Source: Magnetospirillum sp.
GTDB lineage: Bacteria > Pseudomonadota > Alphaproteobacteria > Rhodospirillales > Magnetospirillaceae
Assembly: GCA_024707145.1 (NCBI GenBank)
Contig: JANQAI010000008.1
Location: 558,001 to 622,000, forward strand
Reading direction: 5' to 3'
Length of the DNA: 64,000 nucleotides
The position numbers were made by a program, and so were the translations under genes. The notes under the pieces are model-generated. The model was given only the letters and a program-made list of their open reading frames with translations, did no database searches and was not told where the DNA came from. Positions 25,916 through 36,216 of the stretch are shown here, piece after piece. Numbering within the stretch: position 1 is the stretch's first letter; each line of letters starts with the position of its first letter.

Positions 25916-26628
25916 TCCTGTCGGCCCACCAGCCGGTCTACCTGCCCGGCATCATCCTGTTCAACAAGATTGCGCTTTCCGACGCTTTCATGTTCCTGGG
26001 CCATGCCCAGGTGGTGGTGCAGAGCTGGCACATGCGCAACCGCATCCGCCAAGGCGACAACGAAATCTTCCTGACCGTGCCCATCCAGAAGGCGGGCCGC
26101 TTCGGCCAATCCATCGACGAGACCCAGGTGGCGGCCGACCACTGGAAGCGCAAGCATCTGCAAAGCATTCGCCAAGCCTACGGGAAGCGGCCGTTCTTCG
26201 ACCGCTACTTCCCCGCCATCGAGGCGCTGATCCTGGACGCCGGACCTTCGTTGGGGCTTCTGGATAAGGCGCTGATCCGCCACTTCCTAGAGGTACTGGA
26301 GATCGACACCCCCATTCACGAGAGCCAGGACTACGCCCCCACGGAACACAAGACCGCGCTTTTGATCGAAATCTGCCATGCCGTCGGCGCCTCGGGTTTT
26401 CTGTCCAACGAAGGTTCGCGGGTCTACGTGGACGAACCCGCTCTGGCCGAGGCCGGTCTGCAGCATTACTGGCAGGTCTTCGAGCATCCGGTCTATGATC
26501 AGGGGCGCCCGTTCATGCCCAACCTCAGCATCATCGACCTGCTGTTCAACATGGGCCCCCGCGCCGCCGAGATCGTCCGGTCCTGCGGCCGCGTGGAAGC
26601 CGGGCCGTACAAGGTGACAAAGCCATGA
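25912..26628 (+). CDS. WbqC-like family protein
   Basis: 238 residues. The N-terminal signature AHQPVYLPGIILFNKIALSD, with the short insert before the Lys, is typical of WbqC proteins from polysaccharide and flagellin glycosylation clusters. The exact reaction of the family is not established. Start and stop both overlap neighbours by ATGA, so it is translated within the PseG-WbqC-PseI chain. Confidence 0.75.
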   Translation: MILSAHQPVYLPGIILFNKIALSDAFMFLGHAQVVVQSWHMRNRIRQGDNEIFLTVPIQKAGRFGQSIDETQVAADHWKRKHLQSIRQAYGKRPFFDRYFPAIEALILDAGPSLGLLDKALIRHFLEVLEIDTPIHESQDYAPTEHKTALLIEICHAVGASGFLSNEGSRVYVDEPALAEAGLQHYWQVFEHPVYDQGRPFMPNLSIIDLLFNMGPRAAEIVRSCGRVEAGPYKVTKP

Positions 26629-27683
26629 GCCAGCCTTCCGCCTTCGCCATTGCCGGCCGCCTCGTCGGCCCCGGCCATGCGCCCTATGTGATCGCCGAGA
26701 TGTCGGGCAACCACAACGGCGACATCGGCCGCGCCTTCACCCTGATCGACGCCGCCGCCGAGGCCGGCGCCGACGCGGTCAAGCTGCAGACCTACACCGC
26801 CGACACCATCACCATCGACCACCACGGCCCCGGCTTCGATCTGGAGGACGGCCTGTGGGCAGGGCGCAGCCTGTACGAACTGTACCAGGAGGCCCATACC
26901 CCGTGGGACTGGCACCCGGCCCTGTTCGAGCACGCACGCAAGCGCGGCATCACCGCCTTCAGCACGCCGTTCGACGCCACCGCGGTGGACTTCCTGCACG
27001 GCCTCGATGCGCCGGCCTACAAGATCGCCTCGTTCGAACTGGTGGACCTGCCGCTGGTGGCCTTGGCCGCCCGCACCGGCAGGCCGCTGATCATGTCCAC
27101 CGGCATGGCCAGCGAAGCCGAGATCGCCGAAGCAGTGAGCGCCGCCCGCGACGCCGGCGCCACCGACATCTGCCTGCTGCATTGCGTCAGCGGCTATCCC
27201 ACCCCGGCCGGCGAGGCCAATCTGGCCCGCATCGGCAAGCTGGCCCGCGACCACGGCGTCACCGTCGGCCTGTCCGACCACACCATGGGCGTAGCCGTGC
27301 CCATCGCGGCAGTGGCCCTGGGCGCCTGCGTCATCGAGAAGCACTTCACCCTGCGCCGCGCCGACGGCGGCCCCGATTGCGAGTTCTCGCTGGAGCCGGA
27401 GGAACTTAAGGCGCTGGTGGAGGGAACCCGCATCGCGTGGGAGGCCATCGGCTCGCCCGAGGCCAAGCTGAAGCCCAGCGAGGAGGCCAGCCTGTCCTGC
27501 CGCCGCTCGCTCTACGTGGTGGCCGACATCAAGGCCGGCGAAACGATCACCGAGGCCAACGTGCGCTCCATCCGCCCCGGCTACGGCATGGCTCCCAAGG
27601 AACTGCCGCGCGTGCTGGGCAAGCGTGCCAAGGGCGACCTGGCGCGCGGCACGCCGCTGGACTGGTCCATGGTGGAGGGTTAG
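26625..27683 (+). CDS. pseI: Pseudaminic acid synthase (NeuB family)
   Basis: 352 residues. The NeuB TIM barrel is clear: YVIAEMSGNHNGDIGRA, ADAVKLQTYTADT, STPFDATAVDFL, YKIASFELVDLPLV, LHCVSGYPTP and GLSDHTMGVAVPIAAV. A SAF (antifreeze-like) domain ends the protein (SLYVVADIKAGETITEANV). It condenses phosphoenolpyruvate with the six-carbon diacetamido sugar released by PseG. PseI rather than NeuB or LegI is preferred because of PseB, PseC and PseG here. The stop overlaps that of the convergent TPR transferase by 4 nt. Confidence 0.9.
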   Translation: MSQPSAFAIAGRLVGPGHAPYVIAEMSGNHNGDIGRAFTLIDAAAEAGADAVKLQTYTADTITIDHHGPGFDLEDGLWAGRSLYELYQEAHTPWDWHPALFEHARKRGITAFSTPFDATAVDFLHGLDAPAYKIASFELVDLPLVALAARTGRPLIMSTGMASEAEIAEAVSAARDAGATDICLLHCVSGYPTPAGEANLARIGKLARDHGVTVGLSDHTMGVAVPIAAVALGACVIEKHFTLRRADGGPDCEFSLEPEELKALVEGTRIAWEAIGSPEAKLKPSEEASLSCRRSLYVVADIKAGETITEANVRSIRPGYGMAPKELPRVLGKRAKGDLARGTPLDWSMVEG

Positions 27684-29188
27684 GCCGACCGCAGGGCCTC
27701 GGCGACGACGGCGACCACCGCCGGCCAGTCGCCGTCGACGGGCTGGCGGAACAGGTGCATGGAGGGATAGAGCGGCGTCCGGTCGCCATAACGCGGCCAG
27801 CGCCAGTCCAGGCCGAAAGCCGGCAGCATCAGCCACACCGGCTTGCCCATGGCCCCGGCCAGATGGGCGACGCTGGTGTCCACGGTGATCACCAAATCCA
27901 GTCCGGCGATGGCGGCGGCCGTCCGGCTATAATCGGTCAGGTCGCCCGACAGATCCCGCACCAACCCTGCCAGGGGCGGGTACTGGCAGGCCTCGGCGGC
28001 GGCCCCCACCTGCAGGCTGACCCAGTCCACCTCCGGACAAGCCAGCAACGGCGCCAGCAGCGCGGGATCGAGGCTGCGGCGAGCGTCGTTGCGGTGGGCA
28101 GGATTGCCGGCCCAGACCAGCCCCACCGCCCTGCGCGTACCTTGCCGCTGCGCGGCGGGCGGCGTCACATAGGGGCCGGGCCAATCCGCCTCGGGATCGT
28201 CGATGCCGAGGGCATGGGGCAGGCTGAGCAGTGGCAAGTGCACGTCGGCCTGGGGCAGCGGGCCGGAAAAGCCGGCGGCCTCGGCCACCCCCGGCACCGT
28301 CGCCAGAACCCCGGCCAAGCCGTCCTGCGCCAGTACCACGGGCTGGTACCCACGCGCCACCAGGGGACGCAGGTAGCGGGCGAAGTGCAGCGCATCCCCG
28401 GCTCCCTGGTCGTTCCACACCAGCACCCGGGTTCCCGCCGGCTCGGCGCCGGTCCAGCGTGGCAGGCTCCAAGGCGGACGCGGCGCGTCGGGCAGCCTCA
28501 GCCGCCATTCAAACTCGGCCAGCCCCTCGCGCCACCGCCGTTGCCCCAGCAGCAGCACGGCCAGATTCCAGTGGCCGTCCACATTGCCCGGATCCAGGGC
28601 GATGGCGCGGCGATAGGCGGCAACGGCGGCAACGGCGTCGTTCTGCGCCAGTTCGGCCATACCCAGATTGACCCAGGCGGCGGCATGGCCGGGCTGGGCG
28701 GCCACCACCTGCCGGTGGCCGGCGGCCGCCTCGGCAAAGGCTCCCAGGCGATAATGCAGATTGGCGAGGTTGTAACGGGCGTCCATGCGGCTGGGATGGC
28801 CGGCCAGCAACTGCCGGTACTGTTCAGCGGCCTCGGCCAGTTCGCCCAGATCGGTGAGGGCGCGGGCCAGATTGTAGCAGGCGCCGTCGTGATCGGGCTT
28901 GGCCTCCAGCACCAGGCGCCACTGTTCGGCAGCGGCGGCCGCCTCGCCCGCCTCCACCAGCACGACGCCCAGGGCGAAACGCACGTCGGGATGGCGCGGC
29001 TCCAACTGGGCGGCATGGCGAAGCGCCGCCAGCGCCTCTCCTACCCGCCCCCACTGGTGCAGCAGCAAACCGTGCAAATAACGCAGCAGGGCGCTCTCGC
29101 CCTTGGCCAGCCCCTGGCGGCACAAGCGGTCGGCGTCGGCAAGGCGCCCCGCCGTCATCGCATCCAGGATGGGCTGGGCGTCGGTCAT
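27680..29188 (-). CDS. TPR protein with GT9-like glycosyltransferase domain, copy 1
   Basis: 502 residues. Residues 1-280 consist of TPR units (for example AALRHAAQLEPRHPDVRFAL, AWVNLGMAELAQNDAVAAV). The C-terminal half is a heptosyltransferase/GT9-like fold with VWNDQGAGDALHFARYL, VGLVWAGNPAHRND and VITVDTSVAHLAGAMGKPVW. ATG at 29188 lies 7 nt after the PseC stop, so it belongs to the PseB-PseC transcript. The TPR part could hold the acceptor protein, suggesting transfer of sugars to flagellin or a flagellar partner (inference). Confidence 0.75.
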   Translation of the reverse strand: MTDAQPILDAMTAGRLADADRLCRQGLAKGESALLRYLHGLLLHQWGRVGEALAALRHAAQLEPRHPDVRFALGVVLVEAGEAAAAAEQWRLVLEAKPDHDGACYNLARALTDLGELAEAAEQYRQLLAGHPSRMDARYNLANLHYRLGAFAEAAAGHRQVVAAQPGHAAAWVNLGMAELAQNDAVAAVAAYRRAIALDPGNVDGHWNLAVLLLGQRRWREGLAEFEWRLRLPDAPRPPWSLPRWTGAEPAGTRVLVWNDQGAGDALHFARYLRPLVARGYQPVVLAQDGLAGVLATVPGVAEAAGFSGPLPQADVHLPLLSLPHALGIDDPEADWPGPYVTPPAAQRQGTRRAVGLVWAGNPAHRNDARRSLDPALLAPLLACPEVDWVSLQVGAAAEACQYPPLAGLVRDLSGDLTDYSRTAAAIAGLDLVITVDTSVAHLAGAMGKPVWLMLPAFGLDWRWPRYGDRTPLYPSMHLFRQPVDGDWPAVVAVVAEALRSA

Positions 29189-29195
29189 GGGCGGT

Positions 29196-30388
29196 TCAGG
29201 CGCCGAGGATTTCGGCCAGGGCGTCCACCACCCGGCGGACGTCGTCGTCGGCCATGGCGGGGAACAGCGGCAGGCTGAGGCAGGTGTCGTAATAGGCCTC
29301 GGCGCCGGGCAGGCGGGGATAGGGGGCCAGGGCGGCGTAATAGGGCTGGCGGTAGACCGGCAGGTAGTGGACCTGGCTGCCAACGCCATGCTGCTTCAGC
29401 GCCGCCATCACCGCCGCGCGTTCAAGCCCCAACTGGTCGAAGGGAATGCGGACCACGTACAGGTGCCAGGCCGGCACGCAGCCGGGAACACGGGCCAGCG
29501 GCCGCACCCGATCGGCCAGAGGCGCCAGTTGGGCGGCGTAAAGGTCGGCCAGATGGCGTCGGCGTGCGGCGAAGGGTGCCAGTTTGTCCAACTGGCTGAG
29601 CGCCAGGGCGCAGTTAATGTCGCTGGCGCGGAAATTGTAGCCCAGTTCCACCATCTCGTAATACCAGGGATTGGCCTCGCCCCGACTGTCGAAAGCCTGC
29701 TCGGGGGCTTGGAATTCGGCGAGGTCGCGGGTGATGCCGTGTCCGCGCAGCCGCCGCATGCGCGCCGCCTTGGCGGCGTCGTTGGTGGTGACCGCGCCGC
29801 CCTCGCCCATGGCCACCGTCTTGACCGGATGGAAGCTGAAGCACGCCATCTCGGAGGCGGCACAGGCCCCCACCGGCACGCCCTCCACGCGGGTGCCGAT
29901 GGCGTGGCAGGCGTCTTCCACCAACGGGATGCCGCCGGGCCGGCATTGAGCGCGTAGCGCAGGCATGTCCACCGTCTGCCCGGCCAAGTGGACAGGAAAG
30001 ACCGCCGACAGCCGGCGGCCGGCGCGCGCCTGGGCCTCGGCCAGGGTAGCGGCCGTCATCAGGCCGGTATCGGCATCCACGTCGCAAAAAACGACATCGG
30101 CGCCGACGAAGCGGGCGGCGTTGGCGGTGGCGGCAAAGGTGACGGCGGGAACGGCGACCAGATCGCCCGGACCGAGGTCTAGCGCCAGCGCCGCCAAGTG
30201 GAGGGCGGCGGTGCCGCTGTTGCACACCACCGCATGGGCGGCGCCGGTTTCCGCCTCCAGCCGGCGTTCCAACTCCTCCACCTTGGGCCCCGAGGTGAGC
30301 CAATCGCCGCGCAGCACCCGCACCACGGCGGCGATGTCATCCTCGTCGATAGTGTGACGCCCGTAGGGCAGGAAATCGGAACCGGCCA

Positions 30389-30389
<1 letters not shown>
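29196..30389 (-). CDS. pseC: UDP-4-keto-sugar aminotransferase PseC
   Basis: 397 residues of DegT-type PLP enzyme. Schiff-base Lys in FSFHPVKTVAMGEGGAV, cofactor region VEDACHAIGTRVEG, and the start LPYGRHTIDEDDIAAVVRVL are characteristic of PseC, which aminates the 4-keto sugar from PseB. The start codon overlaps the PseB stop by one base (TGATG), so the pair is coupled. It is clearly separate from the two other DegT proteins in the plus-strand operon. Confidence 0.9.
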
Positions 30390-31981
<1,592 letters not shown>

Positions 31982-32018
31982 TCACCGACCCTGTCAGCAT
32001 GACCTGAATTGGTAAAGG

Positions 32019-32957
32019 TCACGTAAAGAGACTCATCACCGATCCCTTGTCCACCGACATCTCGCTATTCAGCCGAGCGGTCAGAGCGTCCGCCATGGAT
32101 TGCGAACTCTCGAAGGAGAGCGACAGAGCTTGCAAAGTGAAGCTGTACTGCTGCTTGATCTTAGCGACTTCCGCCGCCTTCTTGGCAAGATCGAGCTGCT
32201 CCTGCGCTGCCATCTGCGCATCAATTTTATTGATGCCGACCTGAACGTTGTTCATGGTCGTCGCGATAATATCAGCTCTGTTCTGGTTGGCGTCCTGGAC
32301 ATTAAAGACGCGGCCAAGCGCCGCCGTAATCGCCATCAAGGCTTCGGTGGAACTGCCGAAGTCCTCATAGGAGGTCGCCTTAACCTGGGTGCCGTCTGGC
32401 TGGGTCACCATCAGCACGCCGTCACGTTTGAGCTTCTCGGTGCCGTCGGAAACGACGATGCCAATCGGTGTCGCATCCACGATCTTCAGGTTGGCGGCCA
32501 GGTCATTGATACCGGCCAGCGTCTGGTTGAAGATGCTGGAATCACCGGCAGCAGCCGCTCCGACCTGATTATTGAGCCCGGCCAAGGCCTCGGCAATGGC
32601 ATTCAGCGCATGGTAGCTGGACAGGGTAGCGGCGCGCACGGGCTCCACATCGGTGCCTAATTGCACGAAGGCTTGCCGCTGGGCCTTCAACTGGTCGTCG
32701 AGAGCCTTGTGGCCGTTGCTCGCGTTGAGTTCATTGATCTTGGCGTTCATACGATCAATGATCGCATTCTGCAGGGAATTGAATTGCAGATTGAAGGCCG
32801 GGCGCGCGGCGGCGGCCTGCGCCTGGGCCAGATTCATGGCCAAATTCGAGCTGCTGCCAAGAAGCGACCCCGTACCATTCGCCGCGCTCGTTTTGCTCAG
32901 CTGCACGGTTTGGGCCAGACTCGATGACGCTGTCGAGGTGCTGGAAATGTCGCTCAT
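32019..32957 (-). CDS. Unknown 312-residue protein of the flagellin glycan island
   Basis: I do not recognise this protein. The N-terminal 60 residues are rich in Ser, Thr, Ala and Asn (STSTASSSLAQTVQLSKTSA) and probably flexible. A helical, Gln-rich middle follows. Residues from about 235 on form a long amphipathic helix (LDLAKKAAEVAKIKQQYSFT), and the protein ends in KGSVMSLFT. There is no signal peptide and no Cys. Its composition, absence of a Sec signal and helical ends resemble exported axial flagellar proteins, but no flagellin motif is present. It sits between a FlaF gene and a TPR transferase on the same strand, so it could be an acceptor or a filament-associated protein (inference). 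Confidence 0.6.
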   Translation of the reverse strand: MSDISSTSTASSSLAQTVQLSKTSAANGTGSLLGSSSNLAMNLAQAQAAAARPAFNLQFNSLQNAIIDRMNAKINELNASNGHKALDDQLKAQRQAFVQLGTDVEPVRAATLSSYHALNAIAEALAGLNNQVGAAAAGDSSIFNQTLAGINDLAANLKIVDATPIGIVVSDGTEKLKRDGVLMVTQPDGTQVKATSYEDFGSSTEALMAITAALGRVFNVQDANQNRADIIATTMNNVQVGINKIDAQMAAQEQLDLAKKAAEVAKIKQQYSFTLQALSLSFESSQSMADALTARLNSEMSVDKGSVMSLFT

Positions 32958-33057
32958 CGTGGTCTCCGCTTTCTGCCGAACAGACCTATACCTATAAAGT
33001 GTCCGGCCACCATGGCCTTAGAGTCAACCAAAAACGTATACAACCACTCCACCGGTA

Positions 33058-34965
33058 TCACTGTGCCAGCAAATAGTACTGGACCAGGGCCGCCTCCAAT
33101 TGGTCGGTAAAGGCACGCCCGGAGCACAGCGGGGTTTCACCGATGACCTTGAGCAGTTCATCGCGCAACGATGCAGCCACGTCCGCCGACCGCCCCATGG
33201 ATAGGGCAATCTTGACGTACTGGTCGTCGTCCTGGGCCAACCAGTTTTCCTGCCCAATAGCCTCGAGGACGCCGGCCGCCCGGCCATGGCGGAGAGAACC
33301 GCCCGCACGAACCACCACGGGCACCCCCATGGTCACCGCCGTCGCCACATCGTCCACCCGGGGTCCCCGCAAGCCGGTCAGCAGGATATCGATCCTGGCC
33401 CAGAAACTGACGTTCGGATCGCCCCCTTCGTTCGCGAACAGCACGCGGTCAGCAACGCCATAGGTGGCGAACAGCTCGTAAAGACGATCGGCGACCAGCC
33501 GATCGGGCGAGTGCACCAACCCGAGCAGCAATGTCGCTCCGGGCAATTCGTGCAAGATGCGGGCCCAGTTGGCCACGGAGGGGCTGATGGCGGCAAGCTC
33601 CAGACGAGCACCAAACGTCACCGTTCCGTGTTCGAGCGCCGGCGGCGCCATGTCCTGGGCAACGGCCTGCAGGAAGGGCGTCAGAGGCCGGCACAACGGC
33701 CCGTTGGGCAGATCGATGATGCGCGTTTGGGCCGGCAGGGCGGCGGAGACATGGGGACCACCCAGCACCGCGTCAAAAACATCATTGGAAACCTCGCCGT
33801 GCCAGGCCACCTGCAACGGCGCCGGCCGAGCCGCCAAAAGCCCCGACCGCGCGCCGACCGTCATCGGACACACGTCGATCAGCACATCCAACTCGTCGCC
33901 GGCCAGAATATACGCGGCCGTGAGATCATCCACATCCACCAGTTCCCGCCAGTTGGGCACCTTCCCCCGCAAGCGCTGGATCGCGGCGGGGCTATGGGAG
34001 AACAGCTGGTAGGCGTAAATTTCGACGCGGCCAGCACTATGGTGGGACAACACGGCCTCCAACTCGTCAAGCGCCCCCTCCGCGGCGGCGGCGTTGATGA
34101 GATAGCCGATGCGGAGGAGGCGTCCGGGGAAGGGCGCACGCCCGTTTTCCTGCGGCAACGGCTCAGCCACCACGGAGCGGTTCCAAATCGCCACGAGATC
34201 GGCGCGGGGCTGATCCATGCCGGATGGCAGAGCATCCAAGGCGCGGATCGCCCCGGCGAGGACGTCCCCGTCGCCCGGCGTCCGGCAGATCGCCTCGCCA
34301 GCGGCATCGATGGCGGCGGCGAAATCGGCGGCCCCACACAGCGCCCGCGCCAGGGCGACCAGCAGCGGGGCGTCGTCCTGGCCGGCGGCGATGCAAGCGC
34401 GGAAGGCGGCAACCGCCTTGAGCGACAACCCCAGCGCATCCAGCACCTGACCATAAAGACGCAAGCACTCGACATTGCTCGGATTGAGCGCCAGTTCGGA
34501 TTCGCACAGCTCTCGCGCCCGCCCATAATCCTGGGCGTCAAAAGCCAATTGCGCATGGTGAAAATAGGCGGCATAGCCCGCCCCCATCAATGCATGGTCC
34601 GCCGAGCGCAGGTTGGCCGGGGCCTGCCGCGACAGGAACGGGTCAGGATGCTGGGTATGGGTGAGCTTGCTGTGGTACAGCCCGTCCGCGAGCTTACCCA
34701 GCTGCGAATAGAGATGGGCGAGCGCAGCAGAATATTCCTGGGCGTCGGGGGCAAGGCGATGCCCCTCCTGCAGCAGATCGAGGGCGTTCATATGGCGGTC
34801 GAGCTGCCAACTGGCGACGCCAAGCAGATACAACGCCTCGGGACGTTCGGGGGCCAATTCCCGCGCTTCCAGGCCGCGCCGCATCGCCTCCTCAGGAGCC
34901 TTTTCCAGCACCTCGAACCCTTGTTCGAGCAGGTGGAAATATTGATCAGGAACGGCCATGTTCAT
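33058..34965 (-). CDS. Large TPR glycosyltransferase, GT41/SPINDLY-like
   Basis: 635 residues. The N-terminal third has TPR units (RRGLEARELAPERPEALYLL and CESELALNPSNVECLRLYG). From about residue 280 the protein resembles the OGT/SPINDLY catalytic half: LLRIGYLINAAAAEGALDEL, PLQVAWHGEVSNDVFDAVLG, TVTFGARLELAAISPSV and VPVVVRAGGSLRHGRAAGVL. Several positions are less conserved than in bacterial GT41 proteins. ATG at 34971 or 34965 are both possible. It is transcribed away from the next TPR transferase across 84 bp. A flagellin O-glycosylation function is inferred from context. Confidence 0.7.
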   Translation of the reverse strand: MNMAVPDQYFHLLEQGFEVLEKAPEEAMRRGLEARELAPERPEALYLLGVASWQLDRHMNALDLLQEGHRLAPDAQEYSAALAHLYSQLGKLADGLYHSKLTHTQHPDPFLSRQAPANLRSADHALMGAGYAAYFHHAQLAFDAQDYGRARELCESELALNPSNVECLRLYGQVLDALGLSLKAVAAFRACIAAGQDDAPLLVALARALCGAADFAAAIDAAGEAICRTPGDGDVLAGAIRALDALPSGMDQPRADLVAIWNRSVVAEPLPQENGRAPFPGRLLRIGYLINAAAAEGALDELEAVLSHHSAGRVEIYAYQLFSHSPAAIQRLRGKVPNWRELVDVDDLTAAYILAGDELDVLIDVCPMTVGARSGLLAARPAPLQVAWHGEVSNDVFDAVLGGPHVSAALPAQTRIIDLPNGPLCRPLTPFLQAVAQDMAPPALEHGTVTFGARLELAAISPSVANWARILHELPGATLLLGLVHSPDRLVADRLYELFATYGVADRVLFANEGGDPNVSFWARIDILLTGLRGPRVDDVATAVTMGVPVVVRAGGSLRHGRAAGVLEAIGQENWLAQDDDQYVKIALSMGRSADVAASLRDELLKVIGETPLCSGRAFTDQLEAALVQYYLLAQ

Positions 34966-35049
34966 GTCGACACCTTAACCCTGTCCGTCAATAATCGACG
35001 CCGATCCCCGAGGGGAAATCACCCGATAATCGACGAGAAGGCTTTCCCA

Positions 35050-36216
35050 TTGGTTAAAGACGAACAGCAACCCAGCGTTTCCGCCACGGACACGGTGGAA
35101 ATGCTCCGTCGCGCAGTGGCCAAGTTCCCCCATAGTTGGGATGCGCATTTCCAGTTGGGGATGTGCCTGCGCCGAGACCGGGAAATGGGCGCGTCCACCC
35201 GCCACCTGGCCAAGGCGGCGGAACTGGTGCCAGCCGACCACCCGCAGGCCCCCGTGGTACACACATGCCTGGGCGTCAATCTATTGCAAACAGGCAATTA
35301 CGCCCTCGGCTGGGGCGAATACGAATGGCGCCTGCGTGGTCCGGTGGCCGAACACGACGGCAAATTCGAGAATTCTGCAAGCCGGTGGCAGGGCGAACCG
35401 GCGCCGAACCAGATCTTGCTGCTCCACTATGAGCAGGGCCTGGGTGACACCATCAACTTCTGCCGCTACCTCAAGTATCCCCTGATGCTGGGCAGCAAAA
35501 TCGTTCTCTTCTGCCAACCGCCCCTCCGCCGGCTGATGGCGCAATCTTACGGAAACATGATTTACGTCCTGCCCCACGACACCCTGCCTCGGGTGCCGTT
35601 GCGCGCATCCCTGCTCAGCCTGCCGTATCTTCTTCAGCCCAGGATCGGCAGCCAGATTCCGATGGAGACGCCATATCTGGCGGCGGCGCCGGAGGACATC
35701 GAGCGCCTGCGGCAACGCATCGACGGATTGGCCACCGGCCGCGGCCGCCTCGGACTAGTTTGGCGAGGCAACCCCCACAATCCGACGGACGGGATCAGAT
35801 CCATCGCGCCGAACCAACTGCGCGGGCTCCTGTCCCTGAACGCCGATTTCTTCGTCGTGCAGCCCGATGCCAAGGTGGAGGAACTGCGCGAACTGGGGTT
35901 CGCCAATGTTCACAGCCTTGCGGCGGATATCCAGGATTTTGCCGACACCGCAGCCGCCCTGACCGTGCTCGACGGCCTGATCTCGGTCGATACATCGGTG
36001 GTTCACTTGGCCGGTGCCCTGGACCGCCCGGCTTGGTTGCTGCTGTCGTTTCCCAGCGACTGGCGCTGGGGCCTGGAGGGCGACACCACTAAGTGGTATC
36101 CCTCGCTCCGCCTGTTCCGGCGCCAGCCGGAGGAAGGATGGGAACGCCCCCTCGCCCAGTTGAATGCGGCCCTTGTCCAGTGGCTGGCGGCTCGCCAGCC
36201 GTCAGTTTTGGGATAG
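35050..36216 (+). CDS. TPR protein with GT9-like glycosyltransferase domain, copy 2
   Basis: 388 residues from a TTG at 35050 behind AGAAGG; an ATG at 35101 is an alternative. A short TPR part (MLRRAVAKFPHSWDAHFQLG) precedes a GT9-like domain with LLHYEQGLGDTINFCRYL, LGLVWRGNPHNPTDG and ISVDTSVVHLAGALDRPAWL, the same order as in copy 1 at 27680-29188. The two have fewer than half their residues in common by eye. The 3' end overlaps the convergent maf gene by 15 nt, so their transcripts are antisense there. Confidence 0.7.
   Translation: MVKDEQQPSVSATDTVEMLRRAVAKFPHSWDAHFQLGMCLRRDREMGASTRHLAKAAELVPADHPQAPVVHTCLGVNLLQTGNYALGWGEYEWRLRGPVAEHDGKFENSASRWQGEPAPNQILLLHYEQGLGDTINFCRYLKYPLMLGSKIVLFCQPPLRRLMAQSYGNMIYVLPHDTLPRVPLRASLLSLPYLLQPRIGSQIPMETPYLAAAPEDIERLRQRIDGLATGRGRLGLVWRGNPHNPTDGIRSIAPNQLRGLLSLNADFFVVQPDAKVEELRELGFANVHSLAADIQDFADTAAALTVLDGLISVDTSVVHLAGALDRPAWLLLSFPSDWRWGLEGDTTKWYPSLRLFRRQPEEGWERPLAQLNAALVQWLAARQPSVLG

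Noticed and set aside
33286..35049. Long upstream extension of the plus-strand TPR transferase (976 codons in all)
   Set aside because: The first two thirds are the complement of the GT41-like gene; the real gene starts at the TTG at 35050 with a good ribosome site.
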